Assembly: GCA_937873515.1 (NCBI GenBank)
Contig: CALMYB010000023.1
Location: 1 to 46,527, forward strand
Reading direction: 5' to 3'
From: an uncultured Acidobacteriota bacterium
GTDB lineage: Bacteria > Acidobacteriota > Blastocatellia > Pyrinomonadales > Pyrinomonadaceae
DNA: 46,527 nt
A program made the position numbers and the translations under genes. Below, piece by piece: positions 16,321-23,903 of the stretch (its first letter is position 1; every line of letters begins with the position of its first letter). Under the pieces are notes generated by a model that was not told the DNA's origin, searched no databases, and was given only the letters and a program-made list of their open reading frames with translations.

Positions 16321-17401
16321 GCAAAAAAGTTTTTATCTAGGCATCTTATGCCTTGTCATCACCGCCGGCTCGCTCGGCTGCGGAAAGCGCGGTTTACCAC
16401 GGCCGCCAAAAGAAAGGGTCAGCCAACGAGCAGAAGTTTCGGGCCTTCAGCGTGGCAATACGGTCAAGATCTCCTGGAAGATGCCGGCTCGAAATGCAGG
16501 CAAAGGAAGCGTGTTAAATATTGACCGCGTTGATATTTACCGTTTGGCTGAACCGGTTTCAGCTACGACTTCGCTAACGGCCGAAGACTTTGCGTCACGC
16601 TCGAACATCATAAAAACCTTGAAGATCGTTGATGATGACTTCGGCGGCAAGATCCTGTCATACACCGATGAACTGCAATTTGCATCACAGGCCGTTAGGC
16701 TCATTTATGCACTAAGGTTTGCTAATGCTGCTGGACAAAAGGCGGCATTCTCGAATTTCCTGGTTATCGAGCCGGCGGGCCGCGTTGCCGCGGAGCCGAC
16801 GGCGCTTGCATCCGAGCTTTCACAGGACGCCGTTACCCTCTCATGGACCTCGCCCGCTGCAAATATCGACGGCACAACGCCTGTGAGTCTGCTCGGGTAC
16901 AACGTATATCGATCGACAAGCGAAAAACAGCCCGCAAGGCTTTTGAATAAGACGCCCATAACCGAAACACGATTCCGTGACGAGTTCTTTGACTTCGGAA
17001 AGCAGTATTTTTATTTCGTACGCTCCGTATCACTCGGGACGGGATCAGAACCAGTCGAGAGCACAGAGAGCAACATTCTTGAGATCAAACCGCTCGATAC
17101 GTTCGCTCCGACGGCGCCAGCAGCCATAACGCTCGCGGTCGGCCAAGACTTGATCTCGATCTTTTTCGCGACAAATCCAGAGAAAGATATCAAGGGCTAC
17201 AAGATCTATCGTTCCACGGATAAGGATCTCGATCTTACGAAATGGCAGCTTCTTACACCCGAACTTCTTGAGCGGAATTCGTTTCAGGACAAGACGGTCG
17301 AGAGCGGCAAGCAGTACTTTTACTACCTAACGGCGACCGACAACGCAGGAAATGTCAGCCAGCCGTCCGAGATCGTCTTCGAGACCATGCCTGCGCGCTA
17401 G
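16310..17401 (+). CDS. Lipoprotein with fibronectin type III-like domains
   Basis: The 363-residue product has a signal peptide with lipobox SLGC (Cys24). Directly after the cysteine comes GKRGLPRPP, which resembles the CGxKGPLxxP start of LptM/YifL-type small lipoproteins. Beta-rich FnIII-like repeats follow, with ISWKMP near 50, LSWTSPAANIDG near 180, and GYKIYRSTDKD/YFYYLTATDNAGNVS near 298-351. It is probably anchored to a membrane and faces the periplasm or surface. The start overlaps the end of hslU by 11 bp, so it is co-translated; the relation to HslUV is not obvious. Function unknown. Confidence 0.82.
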   Translation: MSFKQKSFYLGILCLVITAGSLGCGKRGLPRPPKERVSQRAEVSGLQRGNTVKISWKMPARNAGKGSVLNIDRVDIYRLAEPVSATTSLTAEDFASRSNIIKTLKIVDDDFGGKILSYTDELQFASQAVRLIYALRFANAAGQKAAFSNFLVIEPAGRVAAEPTALASELSQDAVTLSWTSPAANIDGTTPVSLLGYNVYRSTSEKQPARLLNKTPITETRFRDEFFDFGKQYFYFVRSVSLGTGSEPVESTESNILEIKPLDTFAPTAPAAITLAVGQDLISIFFATNPEKDIKGYKIYRSTDKDLDLTKWQLLTPELLERNSFQDKTVESGKQYFYYLTATDNAGNVSQPSEIVFETMPAR

Positions 17402-17406
17402 CATCT

Positions 17407-18048
17407 ATGATCGAAAAGATCGCCACAGACTATTGTCCTTCAAAGATCGTTTGCGTCGGACGGAACTACATTGACCACGCAAAAGAGCTTGGCAACGAAG
17501 TTCCAACGGCTCCGCTATTGTTTCTAAAAGCTCCTTCATCTTATGTCGCCGATGGTGAAGCTATAGTCCTACCCGAGCAATCATCTCAGGTGGAACACGA
17601 GGCGGAACTCGGCATTGTTATTGCGAAGCAATGTAAAGGTTTGGCGGACGACGCAGACATCACGGAATACATTAAAGGTTTTACCTGCGTAAATGATGTG
17701 ACAGCCCGCGACGTCCAACGCAATGACGTTCAATTCACTCGCGGCAAGTCGTTTGATACTTTCTGTCCTATCGGCCCTCACATCGTTGCAGGCCTTGACG
17801 TAACTGATATTTCGATCGTATGTCGAGTAAACGGTGATATCAGGCAATCGGGTCGCACCTCGCAAATGGTTTTCTCACCTTCGTATTTGATACGATATAT
17901 ATCAAGACAGATGACGCTGATGCCGGGCGACGTTATCGCAACAGGCACGCCTGCCGGAGTTTCGAAGCTTAGTGCGGGCGATGTCTGCGAGGTAGAGATC
18001 GAAGGGATCGGTATCCTTTCGAATCCCATAATCGCGGCAAAGGACTAA
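17407..18048 (+). CDS. Fumarylacetoacetate hydrolase family protein
   Basis: A compact 213-residue FAH-family enzyme, the FAHD1/HpcE single-domain type. The motif CVGRNYIDHAKELG is near 16-29 and PLLFLKAPSS near 36-45. The metal ligands are expected in QVEHEAELGIVI (two Glu near 60-64) and NDVTARD (Asp near 98). RGKSFDTFCPIGP and the C-terminal GDVIATGTPAGVS are typical. The family hydrolyses C-C bonds in 1,3-diketo acids or decarboxylates oxaloacetate/acylpyruvates; the exact substrate cannot be assigned. It follows the lipoprotein gene by 5 bp and precedes the transaldolase-family gene by 6 bp. Confidence 0.88.
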   Translation: MIEKIATDYCPSKIVCVGRNYIDHAKELGNEVPTAPLLFLKAPSSYVADGEAIVLPEQSSQVEHEAELGIVIAKQCKGLADDADITEYIKGFTCVNDVTARDVQRNDVQFTRGKSFDTFCPIGPHIVAGLDVTDISIVCRVNGDIRQSGRTSQMVFSPSYLIRYISRQMTLMPGDVIATGTPAGVSKLSAGDVCEVEIEGIGILSNPIIAAKD

Positions 18049-18054
18049 ATTTTT

Positions 18055-18705
18055 ATGAAATTCTTTATTGATACTGCAAACCTTGACGAGATCCGTGAAG
18101 CGAATGAAATGGGTCTTGTCGATGGTGTTACGACAAACCCCAGCCTGATCACCAAAGAAGGCAATGTGGACTTCAAAGAGCATATAGGGAGAATCTGCGA
18201 GATCGTTGACGGCGATGTCTCTGCGGAAGTCACCGCGCTCGACCTCGATGGAATGATGAAGGAAGGCCGCGAATACGCCAAGATCGCTAAGAACGTGGTC
18301 ATCAAGTGCCCAATGACGGTGGATGGTATGAAGGCGACACGGAAACTCGCCGACGAAGGCATCCCCGTCAATGTGACCCTTTGTTTCTCAGCTACACAGG
18401 CCTTGATAGCAGCAAAGGCCGGTGCGAAGTATATCTCACCATTTATCGGCCGGCTTGACGACATCAGTCACGACGGAATGGAGCTGATCCATCAGATCGT
18501 GCAGATCTATGATAATTATGGGTTCACGACGGAGGTTCTCGCGGCTTCGATCCGAAGCCCGATGCACATTGTGAACGCGGCGCTTGCAGGAGCGGATGTA
18601 GCGACGATCCCCTTCAAGGTCATTACCCAACTGATCAAGCATCCGCTCACAGACAACGGCCTTGAGGCCTTTTTGGCCGATTGGAAGAAAGGCGGACGCT
18701 CTTAA
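18055..18705 (+). CDS. fsa: Transaldolase family protein (fructose-6-phosphate aldolase type)
   Basis: The 216-residue short transaldolase (TalC/FSA subfamily) begins [31 protein letters not shown]. The Schiff-base lysine is Lys84 in NVVIKCPMT, and [17 protein letters not shown] lies near 122-138. Members act either as true transaldolases or as fructose-6-phosphate aldolases; sequence reading alone does not separate these, so the symbol is provisional. It is the last gene of the hslV run. Its stop overlaps by 4 bp the stop of a convergent conserved hypothetical gene. Confidence 0.88.
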   Translation: MKFFIDTANLDEIREANEMGLVDGVTTNPSLITKEGNVDFKEHIGRICEIVDGDVSAEVTALDLDGMMKEGREYAKIAKNVVIKCPMTVDGMKATRKLADEGIPVNVTLCFSATQALIAAKAGAKYISPFIGRLDDISHDGMELIHQIVQIYDNYGFTTEVLAASIRSPMHIVNAALAGADVATIPFKVITQLIKHPLTDNGLEAFLADWKKGGRS

Positions 18706-19088
18706 GCAGCTTCGCCTATCAACGCCTTTAGTTCGCTCTGCAGTGAGGCTGCCTCAACGCTGTGCTGCAGAGCGTATTTATATTTATCGACAAAGTAGTC
18801 GTCGCCGCCTTCCATCCGCACAACTTCCCCTACTTTTCTCTGGGCGGCCTCGATATCCTCGCTCGCGATTCCATCCTTCTGATCAAAGAGCTCGTCGATC
18901 TCCACGATCAAGAGCGAAAATCGCCGCAGCCATGCGAAATCGTCGTTCTCCAAAAGGAGATTGAGGAACTGGCCAGAGCTTTGTTTGCCGTGTATGCCTT
19001 CGTAGAGTTCCCGTTCAAGATCCAGCATCGTCTTGTGCAGTTTTAATAGAAGGTCGCGGCATTCTTTAAGCTTTTCTTTCTTTTCCAT
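18702..19088 (-). CDS. Conserved hypothetical helical protein, 128 residues
   Basis: The product is highly charged and predicted to be all-helical: [25 protein letters not shown] at the N-terminus, then [29 protein letters not shown] near 42-70. It has no signal peptide or membrane helix. The FAWLRxxSxLIVEID segment is one I associate with conserved hypothetical proteins in several phyla, but no function is known to me. It converges with the transaldolase-family gene, overlapping by 4 bp. Its start faces the palindrome array before marR, so the array could also affect this gene. Confidence 0.7.
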   Translation of the reverse strand: MEKKEKLKECRDLLLKLHKTMLDLERELYEGIHGKQSSGQFLNLLLENDDFAWLRRFSLLIVEIDELFDQKDGIASEDIEAAQRKVGEVVRMEGGDDYFVDKYKYALQHSVEAASLQSELKALIGEAA

Positions 19089-19108
19089 TTAACTAATCTT
19101 AGCGGACT

Positions 19109-19136
19109 TGCATAACAATTCATACCACGCTAACTT
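19109..19136 (+). promoter_or_regulatory. Possible marR promoter at the left end of the palindrome array
   Basis: TTGCAT (19109-19114) and TAACTT (19131-19136) are separated by 16 bp. The -10-like element overlaps the first GCTAA half-site, so a repressor on the array would block it. The match is only moderate. Confidence 0.35.
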
Positions 19137-19243
19137 TATTTCATTAGCTCGCTAACTAGATTCACTTAGCACGCTAACTTTATTTCATTAGCTCGCTAAC
19201 GATATTTAGTTAGCGTCCTCAGGGCTTTGCGTTAGCTTGCAAA
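19122..19243. promoter_or_regulatory. 22-bp-periodic TTAGC-NN-GCTAA operator array before marR
   Basis: Three perfect 12-bp palindromes TTAGC-NN-GCTAA lie at 19144-19155, 19166-19177 and 19188-19199, with centres exactly 22 bp apart. In the same register there are three degenerate sites: 19122-19133 (right half GCTAA intact), 19210-19221 (left half TTAGC intact) and 19232-19243 (TTAGC-TT-GCAAA). The array ends 15 bp before the marR start codon. A 31-bp perfect direct repeat (19126-19156, 19170-19200) is a by-product of the period. Spacing near two helical turns places all sites on one DNA face. The MarR product is the obvious candidate ligand. Confidence 0.8.
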
Positions 19244-19258
19244 GAAAGGGCTCTTGCA

Positions 19259-19723
19259 ATGGTTTCACGACCCGCAGAATTTGTTTTTGAGCAAACGATC
19301 AGCTTTGTTCTCGCGAGAGCCTCGACCGCCTTCCGAAACTCGCTCGAGAAAAGTATGGCGACGATCGGGCTGCACGCAGGACAAGCGTTCGTTCTGATCG
19401 AGCTGTGGAAGAAGAATGGGCTGAGGCAGACCGACATCGCGTCCCAACTCAACCTCTCCGCCCCGACGGTCAGCAAGATGGTGAAGGGCCTGGTCGAGAT
19501 CAATCTCATCCGTGTCCAGAGGGAAGACAACGACGCCCGAAGCTCAAGGGTCTTTATTACTGAAAAGGGGTTGGCCATAAGGGCAGAGGTCGAGACGCAA
19601 TGGCACGAGTTGGAAGAATATACGTTGGGCGCCCTCAATGAGACCGAGCGACTGATCCTTTTCGACCTCCTGAGCAAGCTCCGAAACACTTACACCGGCC
19701 GCGACCCGGAAGAGGACGAGTAA
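19259..19723 (+). CDS. MarR family transcriptional regulator
   Basis: A 154-residue winged-helix regulator. N-terminal helix 1 (FEQTISFVLARASTAFRNSLEK) gives the dimer interface. The helix-turn-helix is LRQTDIASQLNLSAPTVSKMVKGL near 60-83, and the wing LIRVQREDNDARSSRVFITEKG near 89-110 has the Asp/Arg pair typical of MarR proteins. The C-terminal helices complete the dimer. Such proteins usually bind palindromes as dimers and repress their own gene, releasing DNA with a small ligand or thiol oxidation; no cysteine is present here. The ribosome binding site AGAAAGGG lies 9-16 bp upstream. A universal stress protein gene follows 61 bp downstream. Confidence 0.92.
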   Translation: MVSRPAEFVFEQTISFVLARASTAFRNSLEKSMATIGLHAGQAFVLIELWKKNGLRQTDIASQLNLSAPTVSKMVKGLVEINLIRVQREDNDARSSRVFITEKGLAIRAEVETQWHELEEYTLGALNETERLILFDLLSKLRNTYTGRDPEEDE

Positions 19724-19743
19724 CCGCCGGTTCTTCTCAGTGA

Positions 19744-19775
19744 TATAATTGATATAAATTGACTACCATAGGAGG
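19744..19775 (+). promoter_or_regulatory. -10 element and strong ribosome binding site for the usp gene
   Basis: TATAAT at 19744-19749 (a second candidate TATAAA at 19753-19758) precedes an AGGAGG Shine-Dalgarno at 19770-19775, 9 bp before ATG 19785. No good -35 hexamer is seen, which would suit an activator-dependent or extended promoter. The gene may therefore have its own start in addition to read-through from marR. Confidence 0.5.
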
Positions 19776-19784
19776 CGATCAGAA

Positions 19785-20237
19785 ATGAAGATCATTCTAG
19801 CGACGGATGGCACCAAACATGGAGAGGCAGCTGCCCAGGCGATAAGAAAATTTGCGCTGACCGGAAATGACTCGGTTCATATCGTTACGATTGTCGATAT
19901 GGCCGTCCCGCTCGGGATAGATGTTTATAGCGGATACCTGCCCGACACCGCAGAGATCGAAAAGGCGGCCCGAGACCATGCCGAGAAGGTCATTGTTTCG
20001 ACGGTCGAGATGCTGAAGGCTGAATTCGAGAAGGATCCGCCAGCCATCTCCAGTGACGTGCTCTTCGGCTCCCCGGACAGCCGCATCGTCGAAACTGCGG
20101 AAGAAATGAAAGCCGATATGATCGTTCTTGGATCCCACGGCTACAATCGCTGGGAACGACTTCTGCTCGGTTCGGTCTCAGATTCGGTCGTTCATCATGC
20201 TCACTGCTCTGTATTGATCGTTCGCGATGAAGAGTAG
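19785..20237 (+). CDS. Universal stress protein (UspA family)
   Basis: The single-domain 150-residue Usp begins KIILATDGTKHGEAAAQAI. It ends with the ATP-binding signature GSHGYNRWERLLLGS (pattern G-2x-G-9x-G-S), followed by VSDSVVHHAHCSVLIV, so it belongs to the nucleotide-binding UspFG/MJ0577-like branch. It likely acts as a cytoplasmic dimer in stress signalling; the precise role is unknown. The strongest Shine-Dalgarno in the region precedes it. The next gene (DUF402) begins inside its last codons (11-bp overlap), so the two are co-translated. Confidence 0.92.
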   Translation: MKIILATDGTKHGEAAAQAIRKFALTGNDSVHIVTIVDMAVPLGIDVYSGYLPDTAEIEKAARDHAEKVIVSTVEMLKAEFEKDPPAISSDVLFGSPDSRIVETAEEMKADMIVLGSHGYNRWERLLLGSVSDSVVHHAHCSVLIVRDEE

Positions 20238-20739
20238 GCTCGTAACGGTTCGTTCCCTTGCTTTCGACGGAACGGTGCGCCGCGAATGGACGGGCGAAAT
20301 AATTAGCGAAACTTCCTCTCGGATCGATCTCGTCGGCGTGTTCGAGCGTACCATCGAGCATACGGACCTGGGCCTTATCGAGGCCGGCACGGTCTCATAC
20401 GAGTTCTATTGGCCGGATCGCTGGTACAACATCTTCCGGTTCGAGTCTCCGGGCGGCGAACTCCGCAACTACTACTGTAATATTGCGATGCCGCCGGTTC
20501 TGACCGATACTCAGCTTTCGTACATCGACCTTGATATAGATGTGTTAATTTGGCCTGGTCAAGAGCCGATCGTGCTCGATCGTGATGAGTTCGAGGCGAA
20601 TTCAAGAACCTTCGGTTACCCGTCTGAGGTTGTTGACAAGGTCGAGGCGACCTTAAAGACACTTCTCAATGCTAGTATCGTAAATGGCCTATTAAAAGAT
20701 CTTACAGAACCACGCGAAGTGAATAACTACATACCGTGA
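20227..20739 (+). CDS. DUF402 family protein
   Basis: A 170-residue protein with the DUF402 fold signature. The run is SYEFYWPDRWYNIFRF near 56-71, LRNYYCNIAMPPVLTDTQLSYIDLDIDVLIWPGQE near 78-112, then LDRDEFE. Acidic residues in the YIDLDIDV segment are those that bind metal in the Staphylococcus nucleoside tri-/diphosphatase (Ntdp) members. Other members are fused to RNA-binding FAU-1. A nucleotide or RNA-related phosphohydrolase role is an inference. The start ATG overlaps usp by 11 bp. The 3' end overlaps the convergent FHA gene by 38 bp. Confidence 0.85.
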   Translation: MKSRLVTVRSLAFDGTVRREWTGEIISETSSRIDLVGVFERTIEHTDLGLIEAGTVSYEFYWPDRWYNIFRFESPGGELRNYYCNIAMPPVLTDTQLSYIDLDIDVLIWPGQEPIVLDRDEFEANSRTFGYPSEVVDKVEATLKTLLNASIVNGLLKDLTEPREVNNYIP

Positions 20740-21670
20740 TCGTCATTCCCGGCTGCAACTGATACCTTTGCCCGGCAGGCAATTCAAAAGTGCCGATCTC
20801 TGCCGCATTCCTGCCCTCGTTCAGTATCCAGAACGAACCATTTTCCTCATGACCTATCACGAGATGACGGCGGCTTATCTCGACGTCTCCGGAGAGCGGT
20901 ATGTCCACAGGTTTTGATTTCGAGCCGCGCCCAATGACGATCTGGCGTTGAAAGATCGGGATGACGTTCTGTCGCTGGCCGCCTCGCCAAACCTCGAGCT
21001 TATAAAGTTCCTTTGCCCTTGAGGCAACATGGGTCATTTCTTCTGCCTCGGGCGTCGAGATAGGGACTGCTTGCTCAATGGATCGGGCCGTATTCGGGCT
21101 TTTCTGCTGGGAGATCGTGGTCGGTGAAGAAGGAATCCTTGCAGGCGTCGGGATCTGCGGCGTTTGGGTGGTCGGAACCGTGAGATTCTCGCGAGCCTCG
21201 AGTTGCTCGATCCCTTTGGGCCGTGCAAGCACGCCGGTTTTGTTCGATGTTGAATCTTCCCAGCTATGCTCGATGCGGATCTCGCCTTTTTCTAGCGTTC
21301 CGTCGATACGAAACTCTATCCCGAATGAGCTCGTCTCAAGTTTCTTCTTGCCGGCGATCTCACGGGCCCGCTCGCCCAGAATGTGATAAAGCCCTTTTTC
21401 AAGACCTCGGCGTTTTTCGCCCTGCCACTCTTTGTCGTCGTCTGTGCTTAGAAAAACCGTAAATTCTCTTGGAATAATGACCGTTCCCTGCGGCAACGGT
21501 ACCATCTCTTCCTGGATAACAGCCTCGATCTTTTGGGCAATGGCGACAATGAACTGCTCGGCACGGTTCCGAGCTTTCACCTGTGCGTCGCGCGCGGCCT
21601 TTTCGAGCGTGGTCTCAACCGAGTCCTCGTCGATCCATCGTCTGACCTTTTCAAGAATATTAGAAGCCAA
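20702..21670 (-). CDS. FHA domain protein with FhaA-like N-terminal domain (DUF3662)
   Basis: The 322-residue product has three parts. The N-terminal DUF3662-like region (about 1-140) carries VPLPQGTVIIPREFTVFLS. A Pro/Thr/Ser-rich linker follows at about 150-210. The C-terminal FHA domain (about 235-320) has IGRGSKSKPVDIPL and EISRRHLVIG, with the Arg, Ser, His residues that bind phosphothreonine. Mycobacterial FhaA has the same order and recognises kinase-phosphorylated partners in cell-wall control. Translation starts at TTG 21670 with AGGAG 11 bp upstream inside the end of the kinase gene. That kinase is the likely source of its phospho-ligand. The 3' end overlaps DUF402 by 38 bp. Confidence 0.88.
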   Translation of the reverse strand: MASNILEKVRRWIDEDSVETTLEKAARDAQVKARNRAEQFIVAIAQKIEAVIQEEMVPLPQGTVIIPREFTVFLSTDDDKEWQGEKRRGLEKGLYHILGERAREIAGKKKLETSSFGIEFRIDGTLEKGEIRIEHSWEDSTSNKTGVLARPKGIEQLEARENLTVPTTQTPQIPTPARIPSSPTTISQQKSPNTARSIEQAVPISTPEAEEMTHVASRAKELYKLEVWRGGQRQNVIPIFQRQIVIGRGSKSKPVDIPLSGDVEISRRHLVIGHEENGSFWILNEGRNAAEIGTFELPAGQRYQLQPGMTITVCSYSLRVVL

Positions 21671-21675
21671 ATTTT

Positions 21676-23181
21676 CTAATTCTCCTGTATATCCACATAC
21701 TTGCCATTGAGCCAGCCGTGGGTAGAGTTCGGCCCGCCAACGCGTTCGCGGCCTTGTTCAACTATATCAACTTGGTACCAATTTTCGTGCGTGGCGACAA
21801 TACGAACACGAGAATTTTTTGTCGCGAGCCCGACGGGATCATTGTCGGTACTCGGAGTCGGCCGCAGGTAAACATCGGTGTTGGCTACAGCTATCCTAGG
21901 CATAAGCCGATTTCGCACGGATTCAATGACATCGTTATTTCTAAAATAGAGTGCGGTCGCATATAGAGCCCCTGTAAAGATCGCGGCAAAGGCGACGAAG
22001 ATCGCAAGCCGCCGCAGCGAGGCCTTCAAAGCTCTTTTCGGTACCCTCGCAGGCGGATTCACCACAGCTGGCGGCGGGACCGACACGGGCACCCTTCCCT
22101 GCACCGGTTCATAAGCCGGGTAGTCAATTACCGCTTTCGACGGTGGAACCTCCGGCATCGGAGTTTGCTGCTCTCTGGCCGACGATTGCGTATTCTCTTT
22201 GAGTACCGCCTCAAAGCTCGGCTGTTCCGGCACCAAGGGCGTATAACCGCGTGAGACATGAGGCTGCGGCAGATCGGCCGTTCTTTTGACGACAGTATCC
22301 GGATCCATGTCGGCAACGATATTCAAGACGGGTCCAAGGTCGAACCAAAATTCTTCGACCGATTGCGGCCGGCGTCCGGGATCATCCGAAGTTGCCCGAT
22401 TCAGCACTTCGAGAAGACCGTCCGACCATTCTTCGTCATTTGACGACTCAGGAAGGCCTTCGATCGGTTTGCCGGCATATTGCCGCGGCGGCTCCCGCGT
22501 AATGATCGAATAGACGGTCTTTGCAAGCGAGTAAATATCGGCGGCCGGTGTTAGTCTTTCTGCCGTATCGGAAAAGTACGCCGGACTATGCTCAGGCGGA
22601 GCATAGATATTCGTACCGACGCGTGTGATCGGCGAATCTGCGGCCGAAAATCTTGCAACACCAAAGTCTGCGATCTTGAGCGTTACAAGATCTTCGGTCA
22701 GCAGCAGGTTTTGAGGCTTGATATCGCGATGAATGATACCGCGCGAATGTGCATGGGCAAGGCCCGCACAAGCCTGTTCAACATATTTGAGAGCGGCGTC
22801 GATCCGCAAAGGCCGTTGGCGTATCAACGACTGGATATCGCCGCCAGCCATATATTCGAGCACCAAATAGTGAAAAACGACCCCTGCCAGGTCGCGTGCG
22901 GTCCCGTGTCCGAGACGGCTGATAATGTTGGGGTGGCGAACCCTATCAAGAGCGACCGCCTCATTCTGAAAGTTCTCGACGAGCGTTCTTTCGAGATCGA
23001 GGTCGACGTCTTCCTGAAGGAAAACATTTAGAGCTTTGACAACGACCGTGCTGTGCGGCGACCGCGGGGAAGCAAGCGTGTCACGAGCCACGAAGATCTC
23101 CGCATAACTTCCCTGTCCGAGGCGTTTTCTTACTTCGTAGCGCCGGTCAAGCCTGGAATTTGAAAGGGAAAGTTCTCTCAT
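21676..23181 (-). CDS. Ser/Thr protein kinase with C-terminal membrane helix and SH3-like domain
   Basis: The Hanks-type kinase domain covers about 15-275. It has a glycine loop LGQGSYAE, the lysine in VVVKAL, catalytic HRDIKPQNLLL near 150-160, and DFGVARFS. A Pro-rich juxtamembrane region follows at about 300-370, then a transmembrane helix (LAIFVAFAAIFTGALYATALYF, near 390-411). The periplasmic SH3-like domain NTDVYLRPTPSTDNDPVG... extends to the end. The SH3-like sensor may bind peptidoglycan or peptides, in the position PASTA domains hold in PknB; that is inference. ATG 23181 is preferred over in-frame TTG 23193; neither has a clear ribosome binding site. The FHA gene follows 5 bp downstream. 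Confidence 0.9.
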   Translation of the reverse strand: MRELSLSNSRLDRRYEVRKRLGQGSYAEIFVARDTLASPRSPHSTVVVKALNVFLQEDVDLDLERTLVENFQNEAVALDRVRHPNIISRLGHGTARDLAGVVFHYLVLEYMAGGDIQSLIRQRPLRIDAALKYVEQACAGLAHAHSRGIIHRDIKPQNLLLTEDLVTLKIADFGVARFSAADSPITRVGTNIYAPPEHSPAYFSDTAERLTPAADIYSLAKTVYSIITREPPRQYAGKPIEGLPESSNDEEWSDGLLEVLNRATSDDPGRRPQSVEEFWFDLGPVLNIVADMDPDTVVKRTADLPQPHVSRGYTPLVPEQPSFEAVLKENTQSSAREQQTPMPEVPPSKAVIDYPAYEPVQGRVPVSVPPPAVVNPPARVPKRALKASLRRLAIFVAFAAIFTGALYATALYFRNNDVIESVRNRLMPRIAVANTDVYLRPTPSTDNDPVGLATKNSRVRIVATHENWYQVDIVEQGRERVGGPNSTHGWLNGKYVDIQEN

Positions 23182-23458
23182 CTGAAGACGCAACGATGGG
23201 CAGAAAGGCGCTCCGCTTCTTCCTCAACTCCAACACCGTTTACGATATCACAGTCCGAATGTTCGACAATAATTGCGATCCGGAGAACAGCAGGGCTCGC
23301 AAGAGGACGGACAGAAACAGCAACACGACACGGATCATCCCGTCTTGCCCTTGGCTCTCAGGGTTAAGTCCCGGCCACAAGAGCAAGAAAGGCATTGGTT
23401 CGCCGCTTCGCATCGGTGAACCAACCTGTTTCTTCTCCCTTTTCCGCTCGCCGATCTC

Positions 23459-23532
23459 TGTCCCATGTCCCACACTGTCCCACGCCCCCTGTGGGACAAA
23501 TAAGTCCTTGTTTATCAACCCGTTACAGCGAT
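23459..23532. repeat. TGTCCCA/TAAGT intergenic element, copy B
   Basis: Heptamer TGTCCCA occurs at 23459-23465, 23466-23472 and 23476-23482, and its inverse TGGGACA at 23492-23498. The core follows directly: TGGGACAAATAAGT (23492-23505), 7 bp, TATCAACC (23513-23520), CG, TTAC (23523-23526), A, GCGAT (23528-23532). The core matches copy C (46185-46224) with identical spacing, except for one extra base before GCGAT. Confidence 0.65.
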
Positions 23533-23819
23533 TTTTTGTTCAAAAAATAAAAAAAATAAAACACGCAGCCGAGATGAACTAACACCTTATTTATCAGCAC
23601 TTTAGGCGTCGCCAGCAGTTCGAATGCGAAATATTACATTTTCCCTTTTTACTTGGGAAAGACAGCTTGTCGTCCGCGCCGGACCAGTTTTCAAGGATCA
23701 TAGATACAACCGCTGTTGCACCTGCCACTATGAGTGTATCACGGCTGTCAAGGGCCGGCCAGCGCGTTCTTAATAAATGCAGACGGCCAGCAACGACGAT
23801 CCCGAGAGATGTCGGGATG

Positions 23820-23877
23820 GCAAAAAGAATGCCCGCAGCCTTACTCTGAGCCGATTCGGCTCATTTCAGGTGCGGGC
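23820..23877 (-). terminator. Rho-independent terminator of the minor-pilin operon
   Basis: On the minus strand GCCCGCA (23877-23871) pairs with TGCGGGC (23837-23831), extended by CCT/AGG. An inner stem TGAGCCG-AAT-CGGCTCA lies at 23863-23847. The minus-strand sequence continues ATTCTTTTTGCC, giving a T-run. It begins 27 bp after the stop of the last pilin-type gene. Confidence 0.75.
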
Positions 23878-23903
23878 GTAACGTTCAGCCCTTTAGCAGC
23901 TGC

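Larger units (their letters stand above)
23182..23903. other. Intergenic region between kinase gene and minor-pilin cassette
   Basis: About 720 bp without a supported gene. It contains the TGTCCCA/TAAGT element B (23459-23532), a perfect A+T inverted repeat ATTTTTTG-TT-CAAAAAAT (about 23531-23548), a small ATCCCGA/TCGGGAT hairpin (about 23799-23818), and the minus-strand terminator of the pilin operon (23820-23877). The kinase promoter should lie in its left part (minus strand), but I cannot pick convincing hexamers. Confidence 0.55.

Noticed and set aside
19126..19200. 31-bp perfect direct repeat considered as a two-unit CRISPR
   Set aside because: The spacer is 13 bp, no cas genes are present, and the repeat is fully explained by the 22-bp palindrome period before marR.
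23240..23518. 92-codon minus-strand frame ending in a hydrophobic segment, upstream of the kinase gene
   Set aside because: It begins with TTG inside the repeated TGTCCCA/TAAGT element, has no ribosome binding site and reads as low-complexity. The hydrophobic tail alone is not enough support.
23513..23521. TTATCAACC considered as a DnaA box or part of an origin
   Set aside because: It differs from TTATNCACA at key positions, occurs singly per element and has no A+T-rich unwinding region or dnaA/dnaN nearby.
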